A stretch of DNA of 39,276 nt from Saccoglossus kowalevskii (taxonomy: Eukaryota; Hemichordata; Enteropneusta; Harrimaniidae): contig NW_003148774.1 in assembly GCF_000003605.2 (NCBI RefSeq), forward strand, positions 186,358 to 225,633, written 5' to 3'. Every line of letters starts with the position of its first letter. The stretch's first letter is position 1. Under the pieces are notes generated by a model. That model was not told where the DNA came from. It worked only from the letters and a program-made list of their open reading frames with translations, and searched no databases. Of this stretch, positions 1-13,700 are shown piece by piece. Made by a program: the position numbers and the translations under genes.

Positions 1-41
1 TTTTTGTTGTTGTTATGACGCACGTGTCTTTTAATCTTCAG

Positions 42-250
42 ATTTATTCAATATCACTTGCGCTAACGAGGTTATGGGAATTTATTTGGAAGAACAGTGG
101 ATTTTGACAGCCCTAAGTCTGCAAACAGCAAATGCGAACGATTTTCATTTGACGGACCCTACCTGCACCGGGACGACAAGTATCGCTATTTCCGGAGCTG
201 TGAGCTATTATTTTGAGACAGCTATTGACGAATGTGACACCGAATCTACA
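42..250 (+). CDS. Orphan exon: N-terminal half of a zona pellucida (ZP) domain
   Basis: An open frame between a splice acceptor (cttcag, ending 41) and a consensus donor (gtaagt at 251), starting with two carried bases and ending in phase 0. The translation begins LFNITCANEVMGIYLEEQ and ends YYFETAIDECDTEST. The pattern N-I-T-C, an M six residues later, a central L-x-D-P-x-C and a final C-D-T is typical of the ZP-N subdomain of secreted or membrane ZP proteins, which polymerise outside the cell. The first Met at 74 is internal and is probably not a start. I found no matching ZP-C exon between here and HYDIN at 1570, so this is one internal exon of a gene to the left, a gene whose next exon I missed, or a relic. 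It is unrelated to HYDIN. Confidence 0.6.
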
Positions 251-1569
251 GTAAGTCGTAGTTTATTCGAACATTAATTCGTTCATTTGTGTTAGTTTGC
301 TCAATTTGTATTAATTAATTAAAAATTCTGAACCTGCACCACAATCTTAACAAAGGTTAAACGTATCTCGCTGTTGATGCGACAACAAATGATGAACGTG
401 GGTGATAAATATTGCCCACTGTACACCATCGGGATTCAAGAAAATGCTTATTTCTGATCAAAATGTTTCTCTTTCCGACTGTCCTCGTAAAGAAGTTTAT
501 TAAATATGCGAAGTGTGATCTACAGCCAGATCTGAAGGCCTTTGCCGCATTCTGGCCATGCTGTGTGGCGCGTATCGCGTGGACGGGTTTCACGTTCTCT
601 GCACGTAATAAGCTCGGTTATTAAGCATCCTTTTTTGGGGATGCCCGGTGGCCGAGGGGAAGACGTGTAGTGGCGTGTAGCTAGGCGATTAGGTGCCGTA
701 CGCGAGCGCCGGTTCGAGTCACGCACGCAGTACGTGTTTACTATAATTAGACATAGTCTTTACCTTGCCGTTTATTCGGTGTTATTTGCTTACTTTACTT
801 CCTATGTCGACAGCAACTATGAGGTCAACTTCCAGAAAATCGTTTGTAATTCAACTTTTAGTACAAATTTCCTGCAATTTGCTCATGTTCAGACTATCAA
901 ATATGAAACATCATAGTCCCAAGACGTCAGTAAAATTTTAGGAATGATCACAGAATGCAACTTCAAAGGAAGGGTGAATGATGTTGATATCTATATGTCA
1001 GTACTCATGTACACTTATAAGACTGTTAATGTTAATAATAAAGTTAGTACAATACATAACAGAAACATGCCTGGGTGTTGTATTTTAGTTTGGTAATTGT
1101 GTGTGTACTGTGTACTTGTTGTTTATTATCTCCATGAATAATCACCATTTTATAATTATAGCTGTTTAAAATGATTTTTTTAAATCGTTTTGAAAAGACT
1201 TCAGAATTTGATTGAATTTTCTTGTTTTATTGAAAATAGCTAGACTGATTAATTTGATATTTCTTTCTCACTATGCATTTCACAACATTGAATCTATGTA
1301 GCCAACAGACTGCTAATTTAGCAAATTAGCAAATATCTCAATAACACTTTGTTTCACCTGTAAGACCATGTACAATATATGTCACAGATGTGCTTCGGAG
1401 ATTGACAGTACATACAACATAGGAAAGGTACATTTTCCATTCTGAGCCTGCCTGTACATAAAATATGCCTTTCTTTTCTGATATATAATCACCTTTCCTG
1501 AATTATTCCATATATTGTAACTTTTTTCAACTATAAATTTAAATTGTCCAATCATATTTTTCAGTCAAA
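251..1569. other. Intergenic stretch upstream of HYDIN
   Basis: It holds the SINE at about 600-830 and otherwise AT-rich sequence with no convincing exon. A pyrimidine-rich acceptor (tttttcag ending 1564) sits five bases before the HYDIN ATG, so a 5' untranslated exon and the promoter probably lie in this interval or farther left. I could not identify a core promoter. A short inverted repeat is present around 1310-1330. Confidence 0.5.
600..830 (+). repeat. tRNA-derived SINE, copy A (forward body, forward tail)
   Basis: A box-A-like TGGCCGAGGGG (649-659) and a box-B-like GGTTCGAGTC (711-720) mark an RNA polymerase III promoter of the tRNA type, in a locally GC-rich patch. The body from about 612 to 735 recurs in reverse orientation at 4977-5110. 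A tail at about 750-825 (key stretches CTTGCC, TATTC, GTGTTA, TATGT, CAGC) recurs in forward orientation at about 5143-5210. No tRNA cloverleaf or anticodon arm is evident, so this is a retroposon and not a working tRNA. Confidence 0.7.
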
Positions 1570-1701
1570 ATGCCTACAGGACTTGGAAAGAAGGTGGTGA
1601 AGCGATCCACAGATTGTGGAGAGACACCATCCTATGACAGCAAAGTCATTGCTCCAAGAAATCCTAAGCTCATTAAAGAAATTGAAACCCCTGAAGTCAA
1701 G
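1570..1701 (+). CDS. HYDIN: HYDIN coding exon 1 (start)
   Basis: Residues 1-44, beginning MPTGLGKKVVKR and rich in basic residues. The N-terminus is poorly conserved in the family, so identity comes from the following exons. The donor is AAG|gtatgt and the exon ends in phase 0. Confidence 0.85.
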
Positions 1702-4700
1702 GTATGTTGAGTACTAGGTTTCACACTACAGTTGTACTGTCTGAGTTTTAAGCGGGTAACATTTTCTATAATTAGGAACACCTGTTAGATACATTATCAG
1801 AAGAATAATACATCAACCCTTCCGATTTATATCTTTAGCCATAGTTGAGTACTGTAAAATCTGTATTACAAGTCGCAGCTTTTTTTAAATATGGTACAAT
1901 GCAATAGAGAGGATGTGGCTTCTATTAGAGGAGCAGCTAATATAGCTACATTTTTCATCAATTGCATATGTAATGGTTCTATATTTGTGAATAAATCACC
2001 AGAAAACTGCAATGTTTAGAAAATAACAAACTCATATGTAAACATTATATAAAAAATAAATTGTTGTTAAAATCTGTTCAAATTTTTTCTAAATTTGTTA
2101 TATAATAAATTGCTTCTGTGACCCATGCACTGAAACTAAAAAGTTTATTTTAGTGTTTGGAATCTGCCATCATTCTGTTAACTAAGTAATATAACTAAGC
2201 AAAAACCAAACATCGTTAGTTGTTATGTACAATTACTCTTTGCTTTCAGTTTTCACCATCGATATTCATGAAGGAGATGGCACAGACAACAGAGGAAAAG
2301 TTGTCTAACACACATGAGATGAGATTGCCAAGGATTATTGAACTACTTGATATGGGTGATACAACACATCAGAAGGTAATACTAGTATAACCACCACTCA
2401 TACTTTTTATCCTCCCTTCACAGCACATAGTCTGTGTCATACCATAACTCCGAAATGTATGATCTGATTTAAACAAAATTTTGTTGACAAATTGTTTAGT
2501 TTGCTGTGTCTTTTTTGGGTCAAAATATGTCATTTTAGGTCAAAAAATAGGGTGAAAATGATGTGTTTTCCTGTTATTGGCAATCTCATTCAAACAGCTT
2601 CAAGGGACATAGTTTAATGGTTCAAGCACTTTTTAGGAGTATTGTTCCAAGCCAAATTGGTAACTGATTTGTTCCAGTCTTGTGTCATATTCTCTTATGA
2701 TTCATCTGATGAAATGGAACAATGGTGTTTTAATCAAATTAATTATTTGCTCATTTTCAGTTTACACAATTGGATGTTGATGAACCAATGTTTCAACCAT
2801 TTCCATCTGATATTACTTTCCAACAATATGAACCCTGTGAAGTTTATGAAGTACCACTTTTACTAAGGAACAATGACAAGGTAAGTGTTTTGGCATACAT
2901 GTACACAATGAAACAAGTCAATGCAATTTGATATTATTAATGAAACAATTTTGTGCCAATCTGAATTTTTTTTTTTTTAGGTTCCCAGACTGATCAAAGT
3001 ATACCAGACTGATTCTCCCTATTTTAAGGTTATCAGCCCACCTAATGTTGGACATAAAGTAGCACCGGGTTGTGCTTCTATTTTCAAAATACAGTTTACT
3101 CCTGAAGAGAAAAAGGTAATGAACTAAGCTTTACTTAAGTTCATTGTTGGTTGCTAGATCACCCAAATCGCTAAGACATCTTTCACCTCAATTTTACTTA
3201 GTTCTGTTTAAACATATCAGCAGCATTCATCATTGTATTCAATAGTGTACATACCAACACAAGAACACACCTGCTAATGCTAGTACCGATATATTTATTG
3301 TCACTTCTAGGATTATACCCATGAACTCATTTGCATGACAGAGAAAGAAAAGTTTATCATTCCCGTCCGATGTATAGGTGCTCGTGCACTATTAGATTTT
3401 CCAGATGATGTTAATTTTGCTACTTGTCCCGTCAAATATCCGTCCAGTAGAACTTTACTTGTTAGAAATGTTGGCAACAAGGAGGCAAGGTTTGCCTTAA
3501 GCACTGAGAAGTAAGTCGCAATAAATTTCTATCTAAAGGACGTTATTTTACGGGTCTCAATTCCCAATCACAATTGTCTGGATGGACTGCTACATGCAAT
3601 GTTTGATTGTGAAATCTATATCAACTCTTATTTTGTTACAGGCCATTTACTGTAAATCCACCCAATGGTATTTTAGCCAGCAATGAGAGTATGCAAATAG
3701 AGATTGTATTTCAACCAATGAAGATAGGAAGTCATTTTGGTGAATTAGTGCTGCACTATGATTCAGGTCAGTATCAAATTGTGCAGAGATTTCTTCACCA
3801 TGTATTAGTACTTGAATTTAGGATTGTATTGATGCACTTCATTATGTTCCTTACAATTTCAAGCAGTCTAAGGCATTTTTGGTTTGTTTTTAGCCTTTGA
3901 CATATAAAGTAGTACTAACTGGTATGTGCCATATACTAACTGCAACAATTATGGTATTTACTTCAGTAGCTGAACATTACAGATTATTGCCATAGTTTTG
4001 GGTGTGATTTAGTTTTCAGCAGCATAGGACATCATTAAGACCAGTCAAAATTTGACTTCAAGTTTAGCAGATAATACAATTTTAAGAACCCAAGTGACAT
4101 GTTTACTGCTACAAAAAAATTGTGTTAATTTTCCCTTACACAATTTGTCTCCCATGAAATTAAAAAAGTTTACATCTACTCAAATTTCTGATATCTGTCA
4201 GAAAATGTTTTATTCATGTTGTAATTGAAACTCAAATTTTTGTTGTTATTTGTGTTCACAGGTGAAAATATATTCGTCAATCTTTATGGCGGTGCTATTG
4301 ATTCCAATGTTAGGTTAGACAAAAATTCACTACGAATAGAAAACACATATATCTCCATGGCAAACCAAAGAACAGTCACAATCAGTAACAGGAGTGACGT
4401 TATTGTACACTATCAGTGGAAACCATTTGCAACTCAAGAAGAAGAGGACCAGCAAAAACAAAGGTTTGCCTTATTTCAAACTCACATTAAAGTCATTAAA
4501 GTTCTCCAGTTGGTACACTGTGGCATGTTCAATATGGGTCACAATGACATAGTGGTATATATAAATGTATGTAAACTATATTGTTTATATACACAAAATT
4601 TGAATGTGCGCTCTGTGACTGTATTATATAATTCCATGAGTAGACATTCAGAAAGATGTTTAGAATGCTTCTTTGGTTGCTAAATATATCTCTTCATCTT

Positions 4701-7700
4701 TTTAGATTTTGTCAAGACCTTGGTGCTGAAGAAGAGATGGAAAGAGACAGATTTCTGGAAGAGTGTATTACTGATCCAACACTCCGTGATAAAATGTCTT
4801 TGCTGACAAGAACATTCAAAAACAGAAGACGTGTGAGTTTGCATTCAAATACAGATACTTAACATTGTGACTATTAACTCAACTGTTTTCCTTCTTTTTT
4901 GCTATTTAAATACATGAATTGAAGTTTTAGATAATAACACCAAATATATTTGAAGGTAAATACTATGTTGAATGAAAGTACCCCGGGTAAACATGTATTG
5001 CGTGCACGACTCAAACTGGTATTTGTGTTTGGCACCAAATTTTCTAGCTTCACGTCAGGATCGTCTTCCCCTAAGCCACCGGACATCTCTAAAAAAGGAT
5101 GCTTAATAACCAAGAGATGGTGAAATCTGTCCATGTCGAATCAACAGTGTTTATCTTGCCATGTATTCAGTGTTACTTGCTTTGTTTCTATGTTGGCAGC
5201 TACTTGATAGTAAGATTGATTGATTGTACATTCTTGACATTTTGTCATTCCAGCTTGTGGCCGGCGACAGTATGCTGTTTTCTGATGATGTATTTACAAT
5301 TGAGCCGGTGGAAGGAGATATCTGGCCCAATACTTCAGCAGAAGTTGAAGTCATCTTTCAACCGCAGGAAGCTAGAGCCTACCAGTGTACAGCATTCTGT
5401 GATATCACTGGGAGGGAGTCACGCCTACCATTGCGTATCCGTGGTGACGGCATTGGTCCTAACATCCATTTAGCATTTGATGAATTAGATATGGGCAACA
5501 TCTTTGTAGGATCAACACATAGCTATGAGGTAAGCAATCTTTAAGTTTCTTTTAGCACTAATAACAAAAAATAAATAAAAACAGCAAATTACACATGAAA
5601 TTACACAGGTGTTAATTAAAGAAAAGAAAAGAACTTAATATTCAATGAACCACACTTCATTTACAGCTACAGTTAATCTAACACAGAATGTATTTTATTT
5701 TAGGTGGTAATGACAAACAGAGGTGACATTGATGCAATTTACAATTTGAATTCAACAGTCTCAACATTTGGACCAAAATTTAGTTTTAATCCAAGTGAAG
5801 GGATTGTGCTTCCTGGTGGTCATCAAGCCATACAGATTAACTTCTGTTCTCCACTGCTTGGGGACTTCAATGAAGATTTCTACTTTACTGTGGATGGGTC
5901 TCCTCATAGACTCAAACTGAACTTCAAAGGCTGTGTTATTGGACCAACTTTCCATTTTGATATTCCTAAACTTAAGTTTGGGTCTGTGTCATACGGTAAG
6001 TCAATCCATAGTGTAGTGGTTTTGGACCAGACCTCCAGACCCACGATTGGTAGGTCCTGGGTTCAAATCATACATAAGGTGTAAACACCAAAATGGGATT
6101 GACCATTTGGGGTGTGGTCAAAATATGTAATATTTTAGTGATTCAGTATACAACTGGGTTTGTATATGTTTCTATTTGAGATGCGCTTTTAATAGAGTGC
6201 TTATGGTAGCTACACAACCAAGTTATATAGAATTGTGCATTCAAATCATAGGTTCCTGTGACAAATATGCGTTTTTATGCATGGTTTATAGCACTCCAAC
6301 CTTGGCACAATCAATCTTTAGACTGTCTGTCTGCTTGTCATTCTTATACGTGTTACATTTAAAACCTGTCTAAATCCAATCTTTTCTCTTATCCCCTTGT
6401 CATAAACTTGTATATTTACTTGAAAATTTTCCTTGTGCACTTTGGTGTTGCACAGGTTTGTTCTAGTTTTTATTTATAGTAACACTAAAAAGATTTCTGA
6501 TGCATTGTGTTGTATCTTTTAACTGGAATATATCACAGCATGCTGACAGACAAATGTATATTAAGTTTAAATTTATATTTTTCATAGGTTTCAAGAGTAC
6601 TCAATGTACTACACTTTTCAACACTTCACTGGTTCCAATGACATTTCATCTACGTGTACCAGGCGATGGCACAGGAGATGTAGTTAACGCTGCAATAGAC
6701 GATACATTAAATAAGACACTTGGCATTGCACCAAGCAAGGAATTTACTCTTATACCAAGCACAGGCACAATAGATCCTCAGAGTCAAGTTGAAATTAAGG
6801 TCAGTCTCTTTTGTAGTTTGTTATACATGCATATGTTGCAAGATTTGTGTGTGTGGCTTGGATTGAATTATTTTTTCCTATTATTTCTGTAGGTTGAATT
6901 GATTTCAAACACCATTAAAAAGTATGACATGTCTGTGGTTGTTGATATTGATGGTGTTGGTGAAGAAATACTTTCTCTTCCGATATCTGCCAAGTAAGTA
7001 TAAAAGTATAGATAGCATCAAATTTGTCTTTATCATTTTTCTGGATCAGTCAAGCTTGATTTAATAGACAAACTAGACATTGTAGTAACCTTCCTACTTG
7101 TCTTGACAGGTGTGTGGTGCCTGCCATTGCCGTGGTTACACCAATACTAGACTACAAGAGATGTTTCCTCAACCATCCATATGAACAGAATGTACAGTTA
7201 TACAATGATTCAGATTTGCCAGCCAAGTATGACTTGTTACCACAGGAAGTTGATGATTTATCGCCGATACTTTACAATAGTCCAGTACCTAGTGGAATCA
7301 TAGCTCCACACTCTGTGGTTGAAGTACCAGTTGTCATTACACCACAAGCACTTGAAGAGCTAGATATCAATTCATTCTTTAAGATCTTTGGTAGTATAGA
7401 GCCACCAATGGTGAGTTATATGTTATTTCATATCATAAAATTGATACTGCAGTACCCAATTTCAATTTGGTACCTTGAGTCGTCATTCGTAATCTAGTTA
7501 TTTATGACACAATGTTTGTTCTGTCATAGCATGTCCAGTTGTCATGCGTTGGTGAAGGACCAGTGGTACATGTCTCACCAACAGATATTGATTATGGAAA
7601 TACTCAAGTATTGACAGATATAAGTCGAACTGTGATTTTGTCTAATGAATCGCTCATACCCGCGCATTTCACATGCCAAATGGTGAGTATAAAAATGCTT

Positions 7701-10700
7701 TTCCTAGTACCAATGCTCACTCATTCTCTGTTTATTGCCTTTATAATGTTATTGGAGTCTTTGAAGAAGTTGGAAAGTCAGCTATACATACTGTGGGTAT
7801 CTTATTTCCAATTTAATTTGATAATACATAAACTGAGATTTACACACATTTTCAAAAATCGTAGTCACTGCTATTAATATTTTTGTGCCTTCAGGTTCGA
7901 TCTAATTCAGTGTGGAAAGTGGAACCAAAGGAAGGTATTATTCCACCTGAGGATTCTCTTGCCTTAACAGTTACATGTAATCTAGATGATTGCATTCGGT
8001 ATGTATGCTACCACTGTAGTTCAGTTCAGTTTTAGCTACTTTAAAATGTATATATATGTGAGTGTTTGCTCTGTTAAAAGCATATCTCCAATTGAAACAC
8101 TTGATATTCAAGTCTATTTAAAGATTACATATCATTTTCTCCATGTTTTCATTATTATGGGTTAATGTTATTAGGAGAAAAAAAATTGGGTCTCTGGAAA
8201 TTTTGGACAAATTATAGCATGAATTATTATGGAATATGGTCAGAATTCACACTTTTGCACTGGTTTCCATGACAAAATTATTTTTTCATGTCTTGAAATT
8301 TTGCAAAGTGACAGGAGATGAAATATGTTATTAATGATATAAATCCTAATTTGATGAAATGCTTAAAAAAACTTAATTTAATGAGTTTCCAGTGTGATAA
8401 TATTTTTCCAATACAAACAATGGGAAGTTCTCACCCATAATACATTGCATATATGCACAGTAACATGCTCAGTAGTACAAAATTTGAATTTGGTGTGAAC
8501 TCCTTTAAGCCATAAAATGTTGGTAGAATTTTGAGTTTATGAGAGTCACACTTATCTACTTTTAACAAGACATTTACATAAATATATCAGTGTCAAATTG
8601 TCTGTGCATTTACTAGCAAAATGACATGCCTGAGATGACACAGACAATCCTCACTCAAACATTACATCACTGGAGTCCATTCCTAAACCCAACTCTAGCA
8701 ATTGTATATAGTGGTTTATTATGATCTGGTTATGCCTAGCAATGAATATATATATATGTACTACTTATCAATATAAATACATGCTACATATTTTGGTCCT
8801 TTTTTCATGCAGTATGCTGATACCGGTACTAAGTAATATGTTGGTTTTACTTTGTTTAGATTCCAAGACAAGCTTGCCATCAACTTTATCAATAGCCAAG
8901 TACGTATGATATCCGTGATGGCACATGGTCAAGGTACTACCATAGTGTCAGAACCTCCCCTCACACCTGCTGTTGACTTGGGACCACATTTCAGCAACAA
9001 ACCTTGCGTACGCATCTTTAAACTGACTAATAGTGGGCGTCGTCATCAGCAGATGTTTTGGAGTACTGAAGGGTTTCTGCCACAGAAGAACAGAAAACTG
9101 CCCAGTATCAATGCCAAAGACATCAAATATCAGGTAGATTTCAGATATCAGTTTCCATTTTTTTGCTGTCCACATGATTTCATAAGACAATAAAACAATG
9201 CATATAAAGTTGTGATATGCATTGTTTTATTGTCTGTGTTATAGAATATAAAGATGATCAACATGAATAACCACTTTTCACATAATATGCAATCTTTCTG
9301 TTATTTTCAGCGCCTACCAAAACCACCACAAACACCAAGACCAGTATTTTCTCTTACTCCGTCCAGATTTGAATTGGAACCTGGACAATCTATTGATGTT
9401 TTATTGGAAGGATTCTCAGATACGTAAGTTGAATGTCTTTGCTATTTATTCTTTACATAGTTACTATATATTTAATTTATAATTTATCTGTATCAGCTCA
9501 AATAAATGTGCAGTAAATTGTTATGTGCTTAATATCACTTATTGCCTTGCAGTCCAAAAGTGGTGAAAGAAAGAATGGTGTGTCATGCTATAATTGGGAG
9601 AGCTAGTGGGAAAGAAAGAATCATGAAAACAGACATTAATGTTGAATTCATTACACCATTATTAGAGTTCTCAACTAAACAGATTGCATTCAGAGTTGAA
9701 AAGGTTTGTGTTTCAATTATATTTATAGATCGTGTATTCCACTGTATTTGTTGTTTTGTATTCTTGTTTTTTAGCTCCTGTGTGTACAAAGCACACAAGG
9801 AAGATAATGAGTTTTGTGTGTGTGTCTATCTATCTCTCTGTCTGTGTAAGCAAAATCCCAACAATTAGCGATATATTGGTGCTGAACATCTGCTGGCTGA
9901 TAATTCTAATCTCTAATGCCATTTCTCCCTTACTGACTGTTGGGAATTTTCATTTCCTAGCTTTTTTTAATAAAACAACAATGAGTGAATTTATTTTTCG
10001 CAGAGTTTATCTTTGATTAGTATTAATGATGATATTGATGATTTTATTACCTCTATATAATTAATGTTATAGGGGCCTGATGATGTCTTGGAAAAACAAC
10101 AAGGTGAGCTTGAGTTGCATAATGTGTCGTCATTGCCTCTCTCTACTATGCTGGTGCTGGAATATCCTTTCCAGATTGTCACAGAAGACGGAACAGAAGT
10201 GTCTGAAATGGTGAGTTACCCGGTAGAGCGTATGATAAGTTACACTGTGATACAGTTTTAATACCATTTACATTTATTAAAATGATATTTCTCTGCTATG
10301 CCATGTGCTTAGTGAACAGAAGTTATCAGTAGTTCTTCTTTCCTATTGTAGGAGTTGAACATGGAGTTAGATCAGAAGACACTGATCAAGATTACTTTTG
10401 ATCCAGATTATCAGGAAGATAACTATACCAGAACTGCTGATGTTTTACTAAAGGTGTCATATAAAGAACATCCACATGTGGTATGTGCTTTCTTTACTTT
10501 ACAATCATAATGAGAATCCTGTGTACACTTTACATGTATTGCCAAACTATGCCCAGACCTTTTGAATTTTAGATTTTTTAGCTTTGTCTATAATCAGAAT
10601 GTTTGTCATCGCTATCATTGTTAATTTTGCTTATCAAAATATTTAATATCTTATTTGTTTAGGATTATATAAACTTGATAGGAGAAGTGTTCTTTCCCAA

Positions 10701-13700
10701 CCTCACTTTTGAGAAGATGGATGTAGATTTTGGTTGTATTCTGAATGATACTGAAGTGACTCGCTATGTGAATATCGCCAACAACAGTCCCATGCCAGTC
10801 AAGTACCAGTGGTCTTTCCTGGAACCCGAGGAAGAGATTGTGATTTACCCAAAAGGTGGTGGTGATGCAGATGTTGAGAGTGATCAAGAGTTGGCAGACA
10901 ATGAGGAAGTAGATGTACAGATTGATGATGCTGATGAAGCAGATGAAGAAGAAGATGAACAGGAAGCTGAAAAAGATGAAGAAAAGCCAGAAGAAGAAAC
11001 TACAGAAACCCACCCTGAGGAAAAAAAGGTCAGTAACCCTTACATTAAATTACATAGATTGACAAAATGAACATTTTATACCACTTAATATCATTTTTGT
11101 CAGTATTACTTTGATTCAGAAATATAGAAAACATAAAAAAAACTTGTTTGTAGAATCCACTTTGACTAATGGCAGCAATCTACTATGCACTTCATTGATT
11201 TGGTATTTACATATATACAGGCTCAACATTTAGTAAATTTGTATTACCACTCAAATTCAAAAGAAATATGTGATTCACACTATATAATCAATGGTTTGTT
11301 TCATGTTATATTTCTTACTGTATTGAATAAACACTTATTCCTTTAATTTATTTTCAGGTGAATGAAACTGAACAAAAACATGTTGTGATTGATTCAGATA
11401 AAAAAGATGATGATGAAGATGAGGATGATAACCAAGAAAAACAAGATGAAACGAAAGAAGAAATGCAAGATAGAGGGAAAAAGGTAAATGATTTAATATT
11501 TTGAAATTGCAATCGCAGTTGAACTTTGATAAACTGAACTAATCTTCTGTTGATATATATATCTGTGTAGTTCAGCTTTACTGCAATTCTTATAAATATA
11601 AAACTATTATTTCTAGGAGGCTGGGGCAGATGGAATTCTCAAAGGACGAAATGCATCCATGGTTGTAATAGATGAAACAACCTTACCTACTAGAGCTTCA
11701 GCAAGCAAAGAAGATAGTGATACAGTTGGGATATCTAAATTGCCATGGTTACAAGGTATCAATGAACCAACTACATGTGGTATTGAAGAGGTAAATAGAA
11801 AAGTTATCTGTAATACTGATCATAAGGTGGTTACGTTCATCTTGTTATCAATGAATGGTAACACGATTTGTCATTGATTACTTATCTTGCAGGTATTTGA
11901 CATCCTGCCACTGTATGGTATGTTGTTACCGGGTGAGAATGAACGTATTACGTTTACCTTTTATGGGCATGCTGACATTGGCATTGGCGCCAAAGCTATT
12001 TGTGATGTGGAAGGTGGTCCTAGATATGAACTCTCATTGACTGGTGAAGCTTCCCTGGTTCAATACACATTTGATACTAATGACATTGACTATGGAAAAC
12101 AGGTGAGTTTCCAGATATTGCCATGTCCTCCTCCTCTCACTAGAGTTAGTTGGTTATCAAATTTATTCCTGATATTTACCTGTATCACAAAATTTCTTAA
12201 CATTATATTTAAAGATGTATGATGAAGTTGCTGAAGCGGAGATTATTCTTGAGAACACTGGCAAAGTAGGGTTTGATTTTGTCGCTCTCAATATGGACCC
12301 ATCCACTCAGGATAAACCAATGCCAGGAATTCCAATAATGATTCCACATAGTGGTCATATTGAAGCTCATAGTGCTCAGAGACTTGTTATCAAGTTCCTA
12401 CCAGGAGTACCTGAAAAGTTCCATAAGAGTTTTGAGGTGAGGTTTTTGCATACTTGGCCATATATGGTTTGGTTTTCAACTTCAAATTTATCTCATTTTC
12501 AAAATGATTATATGATATAACAAAATTGGGTTATTTGTTGATTTAAATTTCATAAATTGCGATAATTGAAAGATCCTATAGTGATTTTCTTGTCTCTTCT
12601 GTGCTTTAAAGATTCAAGTTGCTCATTTTGAGCCAGACATTATTAACATTCGAGGAGAAGGAGTTTTCCCAAGAGTGTCATTAGACTTACCTCGATATGC
12701 AGATGAAGAGGGACACTATACATCTTTGATGAAAGAAACCAAAGAAAGGCTAGGTACAGATACTCAAAAACCAGATAAGGAAGACAGATTGCCAAGCAGT
12801 GGTTCACCAACTCCCAGAGACGCAGTGGATGATACCAAGTCAATTGCATCAGTTCAGGTAAGACATGATTCGGTTGAGACAATTGTGTGATCAAGTTTTG
12901 GGCTTGTTTATGGAAATATGCTCACTAATGTGTATTTTACTAGTATTGTACTTGTATCATATCTCTAATTTGTATCTGACTTCAGAATGAATTCCCATCT
13001 GAGTTGGAAATGCAGATGGAAGTGGAACGAATGATTGTTAAAGAGTTTGCCTCAGAGCATCAAATAGATTTAATGATGAGTAGAGCTGACTCCATTGCTG
13101 CTAATACTGCTGCAGATGCACAGTTAAATGAACCATCTTCTCGTATTCCTACAAGTCACTCTTCAAAGACAAAGAAAATGAAGAAGCCAAAGTAAGTGTT
13201 TATTGTCTCTAATCTAATATTTGATTGTGATCATGTTATAATATGTTGGTAAAAAGTGGCATTCTGTTATATGGTAGTGTTGCCCCATACCAACTATTTG
13301 GAAAAACAAATTGAAATAAATCAAATAAATAGTTCACATCTGATGAAGTTATAGCATTTTGAAAAAAAAATTGAATAAGGGACAGCCTCAAATTGTTGCA
13401 CAAAAAGCTTATGTCATCTCTGTACATTATAAGTGGAAAATTCTCCTAGTTACAATCTTGTTAAACTGTTTGCTACCCATGTACTTTCTTTCTATTGACC
13501 AAGTTTATATTGGTGTTAATTTTTTCTTTTTTTTTCTCATTCAGGTGCAGATTACCAGACTATTGCCTAGACTTTGGTTATGTTGTTTTGGGTACAGTTC
13601 GTACACACATAGTCCGTGCTACCAATACCGGTTACTTTCCAGTCTCATTTTCAGTTGACCGCCACAGCTTGCTTAGCACTGGATTCAATGTAGAGTTGGA

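Noticed and set aside
373..386. An RFX X-box-like inverted motif upstream of HYDIN (GTTG..GACAAC)
   Set aside because: Too many mismatches from the consensus and more than 1 kb from the ATG; the transcription start is unknown.
649..720. A functional tRNA gene
   Set aside because: Boxes A and B are present but there is no cloverleaf, and a rearranged second copy at 4977-5110 shows it is a SINE.
734..916. A short plus-strand protein starting at 734
   Set aside because: Its first half lies in the SINE tail, which recurs at 5143-5210; no domain or splice support.
4874..5134. Minus-strand open frame in intron 8
   Set aside because: It is the read-through of the reversed SINE body and has no gene features.
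10651..11013. Minus-strand Phe-rich open frame opposite exon 21
   Set aside because: It is the complement of the GAN-rich acidic linker and has no independent support.
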